Positions 8,617 through 18,513 of a DNA stretch of 64,000 bases are shown in pieces. The position numbers were made by a program, and so were the translations under genes. The number at the start of each line of letters is the position of its first letter. Within the stretch, counting starts at the first letter, position 1. The notes below the pieces were generated by a model. That model made no database searches and was not told where the DNA came from. It saw only the letters and a list, made by a program, of their open reading frames with translations. This stretch comes from Planctomycetota bacterium. Lineage in GTDB: Bacteria; Planctomycetota; UBA1135. The stretch covers positions 661,244 through 725,243 of the forward strand of contig QQUA01000006.1 in the NCBI GenBank assembly GCA_008501825.1, given 5' to 3'.

Positions 8617-10347
8617 ATGCTCGCCACCGTTTTGATTTCGGCTTTGTGTTGGCTGCCAGGAGCTCAAGATTTAGTGCCCTCGGCGGTCGGTGGCGGAAGC
8701 TGGGTTCAACGCTGGGGACCGGTCTCGGAGATCGGCTACAGCTTGATGGGGGAAGCCTTGGCCCTGGTCGGGGACATCAGCGGAAGTGGCGGTATCCCTG
8801 ATGGTTATGGAGATCTGGTGGCTGGACGCCCGCGCTTTCGGCAGGGCCTTTCCTCCCTTGGCGCCTATTCCATTCACTCCGGTTTCACCGGCCACAATGG
8901 AAATGGGGTCTATGCCGGGAGCGGCGGTCGCTTTGGGCAGGCTTTCGCCGCCGTGGGCCAAGACCTAACCGGCGATGGCTTGGCGGATTTCCTGGTGGGA
9001 GCCTACCTGGAAGGCCGGGTGGAGCTTCACACCGGCACCAACGGCAGGGTGGTGGGTTTCGATAGCCCAGAGGTCGGGGATTGGATGGGCGTGGCCCTTG
9101 CCGTCGGCGATCTGACCGGGGATGCCTTCCCAGACTTGATCTTCGGCGCCAGCCTGGCCGTGCACCCAACCCTAGGGGAATCTCGAGGAAGGGTTTACGT
9201 TCATTCCGGAGATCCGAACACCTCATTCAGTTTGATCCGGCAGGTAGAAGGCCAATCCAGCAATGAACGGTTCGGGGCGAGCCTGGCGGTGCTGGACGAT
9301 CTGGATGGAGACGGCCGCAGGGAATTGGCGGTGGGGGCTCCGCGAGCATCTTGGTCCTGGTTGGAAAGTGGCGCGGTTTACGTCTTTTCCGGTTCCGGAG
9401 GCCTGTTGTATCGCTTGGAGGGCGATCAAGCCGAGGCCAAATTCGGCCAGACTCTGGCCGCCCTAGACGACGTCGATGGAGACGGCTTCTCCGATTTGTT
9501 GGTGGGAGCTCCGAATCAAGATGTCGCCGGGGTGTTGGAAGCCGGGCAAGTGTCCCTTTACTCCGGTCTCGATGGCAGCTTGTTGCGCCGGCACTTTGGA
9601 AACGGCGGCCAAACCTTCCACTTCGGCGCCGCAGTGGAGTCACTGAAAGACGTCAACGGGGACGGCTTCGGCGACTACGCCGTCTCGGCGCCGGAGGAAG
9701 ACAACCCGAACGGAAGCTGGATTAAGCCCGGTGCCGTGCACGTGTTCTCCGGTGCCGACGGAGTCCCCATGCTCCGAGTGCATTCCAGGAGGAGTTTGGA
9801 GAAGTTCGGCAAGGCTCTGGCTGGAGGGCGTTCCGCCGACGGCGATTGGGTGCCGGATCTGGCCGTGGGCGCCCCGGGTTTCGAGCAATTCGGGCCGGCC
9901 AACGCCGATGGAGCGGTGTATCTGTTCGCTCTTGAGCCTCACATTTCGCCGGTGAAGCCCCAAATTTTGTCCGCCTCCGCCGGCGGAAATTTGGAGTTTC
10001 GGGTCGATTTCCCATTTTCTCAGCCCACCGCGGTGTTTCAAGTTTTAGCCAGCCTCGGAGGCATCACGCCTCAAGTCTCGGTGGCCGGCTACCAGCTTCC
10101 GCTTGGGGATCACTCCTGGTTGCGGGCGAGTTTGCAGCGACGTTACGGCAACTTGCCGTTCGATTTAATCCACCCGGTCGGAGTGCTCCACCAAGGCCGC
10201 TCCCGATTTCAGCTCGAGGCCGCCCCGGGTCAGCTTCAGCCTTGGGTCGGGCAAAAAATCCACCTGGTGGCGGTGGCCGCTTCTTCGCCCATCAGTCCGT
10301 TGATCGAATTTTGTAGCGTAGTGGCTTCGGTAGAAATCGTGCCATAA
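8617..10347 (+). CDS. Secreted FG-GAP (integrin-alpha-like) beta-propeller protein
   Basis: 576 residues with an N-terminal signal peptide (TVLISALCWLPGA) and AAAGGAG-type ribosome-binding site. Seven FG-GAP repeats can be counted by their Ca-binding-like cores: SGSGGIPDGYGD, LTGDGLADFLVG, LTGDAFPDLIFG, LDGDGRRELAVG, VDGDGFSDLLVG, VNGDGFGDYAVS and SADGDWVPDLAVG, making a seven-blade propeller. A ~130-residue C-terminal module (from about residue 445, ILSASAGGNLEFRVDF onward) also ends the FG-GAP protein at 53970-55610. Such propellers are extracellular and often mediate binding. The ligand is unknown. Confidence 0.85.
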   Translation: MLATVLISALCWLPGAQDLVPSAVGGGSWVQRWGPVSEIGYSLMGEALALVGDISGSGGIPDGYGDLVAGRPRFRQGLSSLGAYSIHSGFTGHNGNGVYAGSGGRFGQAFAAVGQDLTGDGLADFLVGAYLEGRVELHTGTNGRVVGFDSPEVGDWMGVALAVGDLTGDAFPDLIFGASLAVHPTLGESRGRVYVHSGDPNTSFSLIRQVEGQSSNERFGASLAVLDDLDGDGRRELAVGAPRASWSWLESGAVYVFSGSGGLLYRLEGDQAEAKFGQTLAALDDVDGDGFSDLLVGAPNQDVAGVLEAGQVSLYSGLDGSLLRRHFGNGGQTFHFGAAVESLKDVNGDGFGDYAVSAPEEDNPNGSWIKPGAVHVFSGADGVPMLRVHSRRSLEKFGKALAGGRSADGDWVPDLAVGAPGFEQFGPANADGAVYLFALEPHISPVKPQILSASAGGNLEFRVDFPFSQPTAVFQVLASLGGITPQVSVAGYQLPLGDHSWLRASLQRRYGNLPFDLIHPVGVLHQGRSRFQLEAAPGQLQPWVGQKIHLVAVAASSPISPLIEFCSVVASVEIVP

Positions 10348-10348
10348 G

Positions 10349-10372
10349 CCTCCCCTTCTTGCGTAGGGGAGG
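10349..10372. terminator. Strong hairpin between FG-GAP gene and next gene
   Basis: CCTCCCCT / AGGGGAGG is a perfect 8-bp stem with an 8-base loop, 1 base after the FG-GAP stop codon and 23 bases before the next start. It is followed by AAAATT rather than a T-run, so it is not a classic intrinsic terminator. Confidence 0.4.
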
Positions 10373-10395
10373 AAAATTCCGCCGCAGGACGCTCC

Positions 10396-12177
10396 ATGTT
10401 CCAAGCCGTTCTCCTTTCCCTCGCCCCTTTGGTCGCCCAGCAAAGTCCGTGGGTTCCGGCCGACGTTGAAATTCTGGAAAAGCGTTGCCAGTCGTACTGG
10501 CAGGAATGGCTCAAAGACAAAGAAGTGCCGGGCGTTTCCTTCGCTTTCGTTTTACCCGACGGGCGAACGGGCGACGTCCAAATTGGGAAAGGCTTGCAGC
10601 CCGATTCCAAACTGATGTCGGGAAGCATCGGCAAAACTTATTTCGCCGCCGCGGTACTGAAATGGGTTGAGGAGGGCAAGTTGTCGCTGGATGTTCCGGT
10701 GGCGACATGGCTAGGCAAGGAACCTTGGTTTTCTCGGATTCCGAATGCGGAGAAAATCACGCTGCGACATTTGTTGCGCCACCAAAGCGGTTTGCCCGAA
10801 CACGTGGAACACCCGGATTTTTGGAAAGGCATCCGAGACGATCCGGATCGAGTTTGGAAGCCGCAGGAATTATTAGCTTTCATTCTGGATCGGCCGCCGC
10901 TGTTCGAAGTGGAACAAGGATGGTCCTATGCCGACACCAATTACATCCTGATGGGTTTGGCGGCGGAAACCGCTACCGGAAAGAACCTGTATCAAGAAGT
11001 TCAAAAACGGTTTTTGCAGCCGCTTGGTTTGCGGGAAACCTTGCCGGCCGACCGGCGCCATTTGCCTGCCCTGGTCCAGGGCCATCACCGCTTGCGAACC
11101 CAACTCACCGGCTTGCCCGGAAAGACCTTGAATGAGGAAGGACTCTTCGTAGTCAACCCGCAAGCGGAATGGGCCGGCGGAGGCTTTTGTTCTTCGACTC
11201 GAGATCTGGCCCGATGGGGGCATCACCTTTGGGGTCGCAAGGTGCTTTCAGCCGCCACCCTGGGGCAAATGCTCGAAGGAGTTCCAGCCAATACCGCCCC
11301 TGGAGACCGATACGGTTTGGGCGTGCAGCAGTGGGACAGTCCTCACGGCCAAGTGTTGGGGCATGGCGGTTGGTTTCCCGGATACGTCTCCGAGTTGGCC
11401 CACTTCCAAGAATTGAAATTGACCTTGGCGGTTCAGTTTAACTTGGACGACGTTCGCCGCCTGGGTTCGCCTCGTCGTCACTTGCTTGAGTTGCTGGGCT
11501 TGCTGTTGCGGCCGGCCTATACTCCTTCCGAGGGCTATGAGGAAGAACAGGTCCGCGGTTGGAAGATTCATATGCACCGTGGCTTTGCCGCCGAAAACGG
11601 CCACCTTGCCGATCAAACTCGGGATGCTTTGAATCAACAGTTGTTCTTGGTGGAGCGAGCCTTACCGCCTGCGGCCAGCGATGCTCTGCGCCAGGTGCCG
11701 ATTTGGGTGGAGGGGCCGACCAGCGGTGTGGGGATGTGCTTTCATCCTTCCCAGCACTGGCTGCAACAAAATGCTTACAATCCTGAAAAAGCTGGCAGCG
11801 TCGAATTGAGCAACCCCAAGCATTTCCTCGATTGGTTGGGACATCAGCCTTATATGGTGCTGCACGAAATGGCCCATGCTTTTCACTTCCGGGTATTGGA
11901 TCGCCAATTTCCTGAACAAGCCAAAGCCTTGAACGCGGCTTTTCAAAACGCCCAAGCTTCCGGCTTGTATCAATCCATCTTGATATGGAATGGAAAGACC
12001 GGGAAATCCTACGCTTTGACCAACGTGCGAGAATATTTCGCAGAACTTAGCGAAGCATTTTTCGGCACCAACGATTTTTATCCCTTCGTGAAGGCGGAAC
12101 TCCAGCAGTACGACCCACTAGGATTCCAAGCGGTGGCGGACGCCTGGCAGGTTCTTGAAAGTAATCCGAACGGCTAG
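10396..12177 (+). CDS. Serine beta-lactamase-like hydrolase fused to HExxH metalloprotease-like domain
   Basis: 593 residues with a short signal peptide (VLLSLAPLVAQ). Residues ~25-385 are a class-C-type serine hydrolase: SxxK as SIGK (S77, K80), a YxN-like motif as YAD (178-180), and LGHGG as the third motif. Residues ~400-593 are a second domain with HEMAH at 490-494 and a downstream NVREYFAELSEAFFG (E546/E550). This arrangement (HExxH plus EYFAE) resembles anthrax-lethal-factor-like (M34/ATLF) zinc peptidases. So the protein probably carries two hydrolytic centres, exported. The substrate is not evident; peptidoglycan or D-amino peptides are possible for the first domain. The YxD variant is unusual. 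Confidence 0.8.
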   Translation: MFQAVLLSLAPLVAQQSPWVPADVEILEKRCQSYWQEWLKDKEVPGVSFAFVLPDGRTGDVQIGKGLQPDSKLMSGSIGKTYFAAAVLKWVEEGKLSLDVPVATWLGKEPWFSRIPNAEKITLRHLLRHQSGLPEHVEHPDFWKGIRDDPDRVWKPQELLAFILDRPPLFEVEQGWSYADTNYILMGLAAETATGKNLYQEVQKRFLQPLGLRETLPADRRHLPALVQGHHRLRTQLTGLPGKTLNEEGLFVVNPQAEWAGGGFCSSTRDLARWGHHLWGRKVLSAATLGQMLEGVPANTAPGDRYGLGVQQWDSPHGQVLGHGGWFPGYVSELAHFQELKLTLAVQFNLDDVRRLGSPRRHLLELLGLLLRPAYTPSEGYEEEQVRGWKIHMHRGFAAENGHLADQTRDALNQQLFLVERALPPAASDALRQVPIWVEGPTSGVGMCFHPSQHWLQQNAYNPEKAGSVELSNPKHFLDWLGHQPYMVLHEMAHAFHFRVLDRQFPEQAKALNAAFQNAQASGLYQSILIWNGKTGKSYALTNVREYFAELSEAFFGTNDFYPFVKAELQQYDPLGFQAVADAWQVLESNPNG

Positions 12178-12185
12178 GATTCGTT

Positions 12186-12674
12186 TCAGAGAGACAAGCT
12201 ATAGAAGTTGTTGCAGCCTGGGTGGCCGGTTTGGCCAAGGGGGCCGTCCAGCTTTTGAAAGCCGAATTTTTCATACAGGCCTCGAGCGGCATTCATGTGG
12301 TTAAGCGTTTCCAGATAACAAGTGTGAAAGCCGAGTTCTCTTGCGGAGTGAAGGCAGCGCTCCAACAAAGCCCGGCCGATGCCACGACCGCGGGAAGCTT
12401 CGACCAAGTACATTTTACGCAACTCGCAAATTCCCGGATCCGCCCCGGTTAGAGGAGCGACTCCGGCACAGCCGAGGATTTCGCCTTGATCTTCCACGAC
12501 GAAATATGCCGAATTCGGGCCCGAGTAAGCTTGGCTCATATGATCCACTTCTGGATCGGAAATGGAATACTCGGGACCCACGGCGCCGAACTCGGTCATG
12601 ACCTGACGGATGATGGCGGCGACTCGGGCGTCGTCTTGGGGAGCGATTGGGCGTAGCTGCAGGCTGGTATTCAT
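12186..12674 (-). CDS. GNAT-family N-acetyltransferase
   Basis: 162 residues with the full GNAT fold by motif. Motif A, binding acetyl-CoA, is RKMYLVEASRGRGIGRALLE (about 87-106). Motif B follows as YLETLNHMNAARGLYEKFGFQ. The N-terminal LRPIAPQDDARVAAIIRQ start is standard for the family. The substrate is unknown. It is convergent with the preceding hydrolase gene, with only 8 bases between stops. Confidence 0.85.
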   Translation of the reverse strand: MNTSLQLRPIAPQDDARVAAIIRQVMTEFGAVGPEYSISDPEVDHMSQAYSGPNSAYFVVEDQGEILGCAGVAPLTGADPGICELRKMYLVEASRGRGIGRALLERCLHSARELGFHTCYLETLNHMNAARGLYEKFGFQKLDGPLGQTGHPGCNNFYSLSL

Positions 12675-12770
12675 GGGATGAGCGGCATGAATTCAGTTTA
12701 CGGATCCAGCAGGTGGCCGTTGGCACGCTGAAATTTTTTTGTCGCTAGGCGGGGATTTGCGACAATCCCG

Positions 12771-15700
12771 GTGGCGGCGTTTTTGGCTCGAGGCGTCCGC
12801 GACGGAATAATTTCGACCCCCAGGGTCCTTTCAACCACCGCCTCCTTTCGCTTGAGCCAATCGCCCCAATCTGAACCTTCCGCCGCTTCTCCCCGCAACG
12901 GGGGGCTGGAAACTCGCCTGGCCGAGTTTTTATACCGTCGGCGTTGGATATTGGCCCTTTTGACCCTTGCCGTGATCGCCGCCCTTGGATCCGGCGGTTG
13001 GCGACGGTTAATTCACTTCAGCAACCGGGTGTACGCTCTCGGGGACATTTCCAACGGCTTGGATCCGGAGTCTCAGCCGCTGGTGTTCGATTCACGTTTC
13101 GATATTTGGTTTGATGCCGACGATGAGGGCTTGCGCTTATATAAAGACATCGAACATCGTTTCGTCGCCGAAGATTCGATCTTGATCGGTCTGGAGGAGT
13201 TGGAGGAACCCTTTGGCGTCTTCAGCCGAAAAACCTTGGCCACCATTGCCCGGGTTTCCGATGAGCTCCTGAAAGTTCCCGGAGTCCGAGACGTCCGAAG
13301 TCTGACTTCGAGCCCGTGGATTCGATATGGGCTAATTGGTGGGGACGGTGGTGAACAGGGTTTGATCGTCACGGATTTGGTGGAGCCGGCTCCGGCAGAA
13401 ATTCTGGATCCGACTGGGCCATTAAGCGACCGGGATCTATTGGAGCGAATGATCGCCGTTCTGGGGGCGGAAAATAGTGCCGGGTTGGTCGGCGAGTCCA
13501 AGGTCCGAGATTTCTTGGGCGACAATGCAAGGTTCGAGGATTATCACGGCGAACCCAGAATGCAGGATAGTTTGGTCAGCGCCGATGGCCGAACCACCGT
13601 CATTCAGATTCAAGTCTTGCGGCCCAAGCTATCCGAGGCCTTGATTGCCAATTCTTTTCCCGAGCATGAGAGGGACCGGCGGATTGCGCCTTCCCTTTTC
13701 GCAACGGAAACTCAAACCGCCGCCTTGCGCGGAGTGGAGCATGTTCTGCGTACGGAGTTGGGCTTGGCCATTCCCACTCCCGAATCTCAGCTCTTGCAGC
13801 AATGGATCGGTTCCCTGGAAGAAGGGGAGGAAAAGGATGCTCTAGATCGGGAATTCAAGGACCCCAGGCGGAATTTTATGCTTGGACCGGACGGCGAATT
13901 GGTGCGGAAATTCTTTGAATACGATTTGCAGAAGAACGGCAAATATGTCGACCTCACCGATCCTTCCAATCCCGTGACCGCTCCCGAGGACTTCCGCCCG
14001 AAGCCTCGTTCCGAGTATGAATTCCATAGTAACGGGATGCCGGTGGTGGAGCGCCACTTCACCGAAGTCGGGCAAGCCGACTTAAAGATGGTGGCGTGGA
14101 TGTTCCTGGTGATTTCGGCGGTGCTCATGCTCTTGTTTCGGCACCTGGGAGGCATGGCCATATCGTTGATGGTGGTATTCGCCTCTCTCACCGGAATGAT
14201 GGGGGTTCTTTGGTTGCAAGGTTATCTGCTGAACAACTTGACCGCGATCACCCCGAATATGATTACGGCGGTCGGAATCGCGGACGCGGTTCACCTTTGT
14301 GCCGCCTTTTTCGCTTATCGAAAACGAAGTTCGAACAAAAAGGAAGTGCTGCTTGCGGTGCTGCGGGCGAATATGTTTCCCGTGTTTTTGACTACGGTTA
14401 CGACGGCGGTCGGTTTTCTCTCTTTGATGACCAACGACCTATTCCCGGTGCGCAACCTCGGATCCACCGCCGTAATCGGCGTATTTTTCGCTTGGTGGGT
14501 CACCATGGCCACGGTGCCGGCCTTCTTGTCGCTGATGCCGGTGAAAGGCAGTACCGATCAAAGTATTTCGGTCCGCGAGGCTCACGATCCGGTTCACTGG
14601 CTTCAGCAATGGCATTGGGGCGACTGGCTGACGAAAAGAGTGCTGAAGCGCCGCCGGGCATTGATTGTTTTCAGTGTCTTTCTGTTGTTGTTTTCCTGCA
14701 TAGGTTTGAGTCGCCTGCGCTTGGACACCGATCTGAGAATGGCGTTTCCCGAAACCGATCCGGTCATTGTTTCATTCAATTGGCTGGAAGATCGCCTGGG
14801 CGGCATCGGCGATTTGGAGATGGTCTTCGAAGCTCCCGGTGATTCACAGGGAAGTGATCAGGTCTTGCAGCGACAGGCGGCCATTGAGGCGCTGGAAATC
14901 CGGCGGCTGGGGCACGAAGAAGATCCCGGATTGGCGCCGCTTAGCTCCGAAGATGTAAAGGAATTGGAGCGATTAAAACAGGAGGAAGGTCAATATCAGC
15001 GCGGTCGGATCGCGGTTTCCGCCAACTTCTTGCGCCGCTTGACTGCCTTTGAAAAGCGGCTCCGGGAAGAAATTCGGCAGCCGGACTCGCCTTTGTTCAT
15101 GGTCACGGATATGACCAGTCCGTTGGACGTCCTGCGCAAAGTCCATCAAGTCCAGAATGAAAACCAAGCCGAGTTTTACCGGGTTCCCAGCTCGGAAGAC
15201 ATACCGCCGGAGGCCTTGGAGCCGCATCTTGGTTTCGATGAGTTTACCGAGGAGTGGAGTTATACGCCGCCGCAAAGTGCCTCAACCTTGGCGGCGCAGT
15301 ATTACCTCCAGTACGAAAACGGGGCTAAACCCAGCCAAAACCTGTCGTCCGAAATCAGTTCTGACCGGCGGAGTTTTCGCATGCAGGTGCGCATGGCTCA
15401 CGCCACGAGTTATGGCTACCAGAAGGCGTTCGACTACATTCGGAAAGTGGCTTTGGAAGAGTTTCCGGAATTGGTCGGCGATGAAGTCGCGGTAGCCGAA
15501 GGCCGGTCCGATTCCACTTTGGCGATGTCGGGAAAAATCCTGCTTTACAGTGGAATGTCGTGGAGTTTTACCGTCGGCTTCGCCAAATCCCTGGCCCTGG
15601 CCTTGACCGTAATCACTCTACTGATCGGATTTTTGTTTCGATCCACCGCCATTGCGCTTATCAGCATGGTTCCCAACGTCTTGCCCATTCTTCTGCCGCT

Positions 15701-16088
15701 GAGCGTATTCGGCTGGCTGGGCTTGGCTCTGGACGGGCCGTCCGTGATTGTCGCCTCCATTGCCCTTGGTGTTTGCGTGGACGATACGATCCATTTCTTT
15801 ACCAAATTCATTCGGGCCCACCGCGGTGGATTTGCAGCCGAAGACGCCCTTCGCCTGTCGTTCCGGCAAGTAGGGGCGGCTTTGACCATCACCACGGTGG
15901 TGCTTTGCTTGGGTTTCTTCGTGCTGTCTTTCAGCCAATTCCGCCCCAATATCATGTTGGGCCGATTGGCGGTGGCCATGATCGCCCTGGCCTGGATCTG
16001 TGACTTTGTCCTGACCCCGGCTTTCTTGAGCCTTCTTCCCGATCATCCCTCGGATCGTGCTTCCTCTCCTGAGCCCCGAACTTCATGA
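12771..16088 (+). CDS. RND/MMPL-family transporter
   Basis: 1105 residues with RND topology. A first membrane segment lies at ~50-65, followed by a large periplasmic domain. A first TM bundle starts at ~440 (MVAWMFLVISAVLMLLF), and another TM at ~626 leads into the second periplasmic domain. A second bundle runs from ~932 to 1085. The VASIALGVCVDDTIHFFTKF block is typical of the MMPL/SSD branch rather than of drug-efflux AcrB, and points to lipid or hydrophobic-substrate export. The start is uncertain: no ATG precedes the first TM. GTG 12771 is the longest option; a TTG near 12852 is an alternative. It overlaps the next gene by ATGA, so the three genes 12771-18363 form one operon. Confidence 0.85.
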   Translation: MAAFLARGVRDGIISTPRVLSTTASFRLSQSPQSEPSAASPRNGGLETRLAEFLYRRRWILALLTLAVIAALGSGGWRRLIHFSNRVYALGDISNGLDPESQPLVFDSRFDIWFDADDEGLRLYKDIEHRFVAEDSILIGLEELEEPFGVFSRKTLATIARVSDELLKVPGVRDVRSLTSSPWIRYGLIGGDGGEQGLIVTDLVEPAPAEILDPTGPLSDRDLLERMIAVLGAENSAGLVGESKVRDFLGDNARFEDYHGEPRMQDSLVSADGRTTVIQIQVLRPKLSEALIANSFPEHERDRRIAPSLFATETQTAALRGVEHVLRTELGLAIPTPESQLLQQWIGSLEEGEEKDALDREFKDPRRNFMLGPDGELVRKFFEYDLQKNGKYVDLTDPSNPVTAPEDFRPKPRSEYEFHSNGMPVVERHFTEVGQADLKMVAWMFLVISAVLMLLFRHLGGMAISLMVVFASLTGMMGVLWLQGYLLNNLTAITPNMITAVGIADAVHLCAAFFAYRKRSSNKKEVLLAVLRANMFPVFLTTVTTAVGFLSLMTNDLFPVRNLGSTAVIGVFFAWWVTMATVPAFLSLMPVKGSTDQSISVREAHDPVHWLQQWHWGDWLTKRVLKRRRALIVFSVFLLLFSCIGLSRLRLDTDLRMAFPETDPVIVSFNWLEDRLGGIGDLEMVFEAPGDSQGSDQVLQRQAAIEALEIRRLGHEEDPGLAPLSSEDVKELERLKQEEGQYQRGRIAVSANFLRRLTAFEKRLREEIRQPDSPLFMVTDMTSPLDVLRKVHQVQNENQAEFYRVPSSEDIPPEALEPHLGFDEFTEEWSYTPPQSASTLAAQYYLQYENGAKPSQNLSSEISSDRRSFRMQVRMAHATSYGYQKAFDYIRKVALEEFPELVGDEVAVAEGRSDSTLAMSGKILLYSGMSWSFTVGFAKSLALALTVITLLIGFLFRSTAIALISMVPNVLPILLPLSVFGWLGLALDGPSVIVASIALGVCVDDTIHFFTKFIRAHRGGFAAEDALRLSFRQVGAALTITTVVLCLGFFVLSFSQFRPNIMLGRLAVAMIALAWICDFVLTPAFLSLLPDHPSDRASSPEPRTS

Positions 16089-16954
16089 GCTTCTTCCTCA
16101 CTGCGCTTCTGACTTCCGCAGCTCTTTTTCCGCAGGAAAACCGCAGCGGAGTGCCCATTCCGGCCGTTCCTGACTTCCAGCGTGACCATGCGGAGACTTT
16201 CGGCCGTCAAATCGCCGAGTTCGCCGACCTCTACGATCGCGGATGGAAGGATGAAATCTGGCAGGGAAAGATGATCCTGTTCGACGCCAGCGGCGACTCG
16301 GTTGAACGAAGTACCGTACGTTACACTTTGGAGAACCCCGATAAGGGAGATAAATCTCTGGTGAGGTTCATGACGCCGGCGGAGTACAAAGGCGTGGCGG
16401 CTTTGACCCACGAAAACCCCGCCGGTAACGACGACCAGTGGCTGTACTTGCCATCCAATCGCAAGGTTCAACGCATTTCCGGAGCCAATAAAACGGCCAG
16501 TTTTCAGGGCACCGAATTTACTTATGAAGACCTGGCCGCAATCGAGGTGAACAAGTACAAATGGCGCTTTCTGGAGGAAGTCGAGCTTAGGAAGGGGGAG
16601 GAGACCATCGCTTGTTATAAGGTGGAAGGGGTTCCCCAATATCGCGATACCGGCTATTCCCGCCTCTTGTTCTGGTTTCGACAGGATAATTTTCGCCGCG
16701 AGCAGGTGGAGTATTACGACCGGGCAAGCCAACTTCTCAAGGTAATGCAATCCCGGGGTTGGGAAGCGGTTCATGGCCGTTTTCAGCGACCCGCGATCAT
16801 GGAGATGAAGAACGTCCAAACCAAGAAAAGCACTCTTCTGGAAGTGGAGAAACGCTTTTTAAACCTTTCGCTGTACAAGAGCCGCAGGACCGGTAAGGCA
16901 AGGCCCAATTTGACCGAGGAGTTCTTCACCACTCGCGCCCTGCAAAGCCGATGA
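16085..16954 (+). CDS. Outer-membrane lipoprotein-sorting (LolA-like) protein
   Basis: 289 residues with a signal peptide (FFLTALLTSAALF). It matches the LolA-like 'outer membrane lipoprotein-sorting protein' family: beta-rich, with DQWLYLPSNRKVQRISGANKTASFQGTEFTYEDL, a segment very characteristic of that family. These proteins are regularly encoded with MMPL-type RND pumps and are thought to carry a lipid or lipoprotein across the periplasm. Both ends overlap the neighbours by 4 bases (ATGA), showing tight translational coupling with the pump and the outer-membrane protein. Confidence 0.85.
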   Translation: MSFFLTALLTSAALFPQENRSGVPIPAVPDFQRDHAETFGRQIAEFADLYDRGWKDEIWQGKMILFDASGDSVERSTVRYTLENPDKGDKSLVRFMTPAEYKGVAALTHENPAGNDDQWLYLPSNRKVQRISGANKTASFQGTEFTYEDLAAIEVNKYKWRFLEEVELRKGEETIACYKVEGVPQYRDTGYSRLLFWFRQDNFRREQVEYYDRASQLLKVMQSRGWEAVHGRFQRPAIMEMKNVQTKKSTLLEVEKRFLNLSLYKSRRTGKARPNLTEEFFTTRALQSR

Positions 16955-18363
16955 TGCCCGCCTGCCTTTTGCTTTCCTTGGTGACCCTGGCTCAGGATCC
17001 AACGGAGTTAGCTCAGGAACCGCAAGATGGTGCTTCCGAAGAGGAATTGTGGGATGAGGGCTTGGAAGACCTTTTGGGGGGCGTCCCCAGCGGTGAACTG
17101 GGCTCTCTCGAGGAAGGCGGAGGATTGAGAATCGCTTCCCTTCGCGGATCCGTCGGTTCTCGATATCGCTATTTTTTCCGGGATCGAGATACCGGCTTGA
17201 ACGACCAACAGTGGTTTTTCGAAGGTGATCTGGAGTTGGATTTGGACATAAACGAGTCCTGGAGCGGCTTTGTGCAACCCCGCTTCCGATTGGATTTATA
17301 TGATTCTGAATTGCGCCGTTTTGAACCGTTCGAAGCTTATTTGAATTGGCGGGGCGAAAGCAGCGATTTGCGTCTCGGGCAAATGGTGGAGAATTGGGGT
17401 ATCGCCGATACTTACAATCCGCTTGACGTCCTTAACCGCCGGGATTTCGCCTCGGATTTTCTGGATCCGGATCGCCTGGGGGAGATGGGACTTCGCTATC
17501 GCATGCACTTTCCTTCCGGGGAAGTCCTGGGTGAGCCGACTCTGGCTCTTTATTTGATACCTGTGTTTCGCCGCACAGAATTTCCTACCGCTTCCTCTCG
17601 ATATTCCTTAGGCGCCGGACCGATCCCGTTTCGCGAACAGGGTTCGATTACCCCTGATGGGGAAGATCAAATTTTCGGCGCCGTTCGTGCGCTTTCCACT
17701 TTGGACACTTCTGTCTTTAACGCCGACTTCCATCTCTTGGCGGCTCGCGGGCCGGAACCTTTTCCTACGCTGATGCCTAGGTTCAAACCGAACTTCACTG
17801 TGGATGTGGTGCCGGTTTATTACGGGGGCACCACCTTGGGTGCCGGATTGAGAGCCGTACCCGATGAGCAGACTCTGGGATCCTTTCTATCGGAGTTCAC
17901 CTTCAAATTTGAGGGAGCCTATAAACAGCTTTACAAGTTCCCGGAATCTCCGATCTCCGCCCCGGAGGATTACTTCACTTATGTCGTTGGTTTGGATCGG
18001 GTTCTGGACCGGCCTTTTGGCGAGAAAGATCAATTGACCCTGACCTTGGAATATGCCGGAGAAAACGGCGCCAGCGATCCGACCAGTCAATTACGCTTTT
18101 TCCGCTCTGATGGGGTTCTGCGCCTGTTCTGGGAGGCCAACAACTTCAGCCGCACCTCCTTGGAAGCAAGGTGGATTCAAGACCTGGATACTGGAGAAAG
18201 AATCGTCCAGGTGATTTTCGAATCCCAGTTGCGCTTTCTGCACGAAGATTTGCGGTTTTGGCTGGATTATCAGGTCTTCCACTTGGAGCCTGGAGAGCCC
18301 AGCCTGTTGAATTTCTTTCCGAACGGAAGCTCCATCACCACCGGGATTTTCTTGGACTTTTAG
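16951..18363 (+). CDS. Outer-membrane beta-barrel protein (DUF1302-like)
   Basis: 470 residues with a signal peptide (CLLLSLVTLAQ). It consists of alternating aromatic beta-strands such as VGSRYRYFFRDRD, FEGDLELDLDINESWSGFVQPRFRLDLYD and LTLTLEYAGENG, ending SITTGIFLDF with a terminal Phe as in outer-membrane barrels. The block LRLGQMVENWGIADTYNPLDVLNRRDFASDFLDPDR resembles DUF1302-type proteins that accompany RND/LolA-like pairs. It is the last gene of the coupled trio and probably the outer-membrane acceptor or channel. Confidence 0.8.
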   Translation: MMPACLLLSLVTLAQDPTELAQEPQDGASEEELWDEGLEDLLGGVPSGELGSLEEGGGLRIASLRGSVGSRYRYFFRDRDTGLNDQQWFFEGDLELDLDINESWSGFVQPRFRLDLYDSELRRFEPFEAYLNWRGESSDLRLGQMVENWGIADTYNPLDVLNRRDFASDFLDPDRLGEMGLRYRMHFPSGEVLGEPTLALYLIPVFRRTEFPTASSRYSLGAGPIPFREQGSITPDGEDQIFGAVRALSTLDTSVFNADFHLLAARGPEPFPTLMPRFKPNFTVDVVPVYYGGTTLGAGLRAVPDEQTLGSFLSEFTFKFEGAYKQLYKFPESPISAPEDYFTYVVGLDRVLDRPFGEKDQLTLTLEYAGENGASDPTSQLRFFRSDGVLRLFWEANNFSRTSLEARWIQDLDTGERIVQVIFESQLRFLHEDLRFWLDYQVFHLEPGEPSLLNFFPNGSSITTGIFLDF

Positions 18364-18513
18364 CGCAACTCCTTACCGAAATCCGGTTTTAGGCGGTGGC
18401 TGCGGCTAGATCAAGGTCGTAGCTCGGTTTCGCCGATACAAAACGGTTGACTCCACGAGGCGGCCGTTCCGCGGCCGGCTGGGGGTGCTTTGCCTTGAAG
18501 GGGGGACGGGGGT

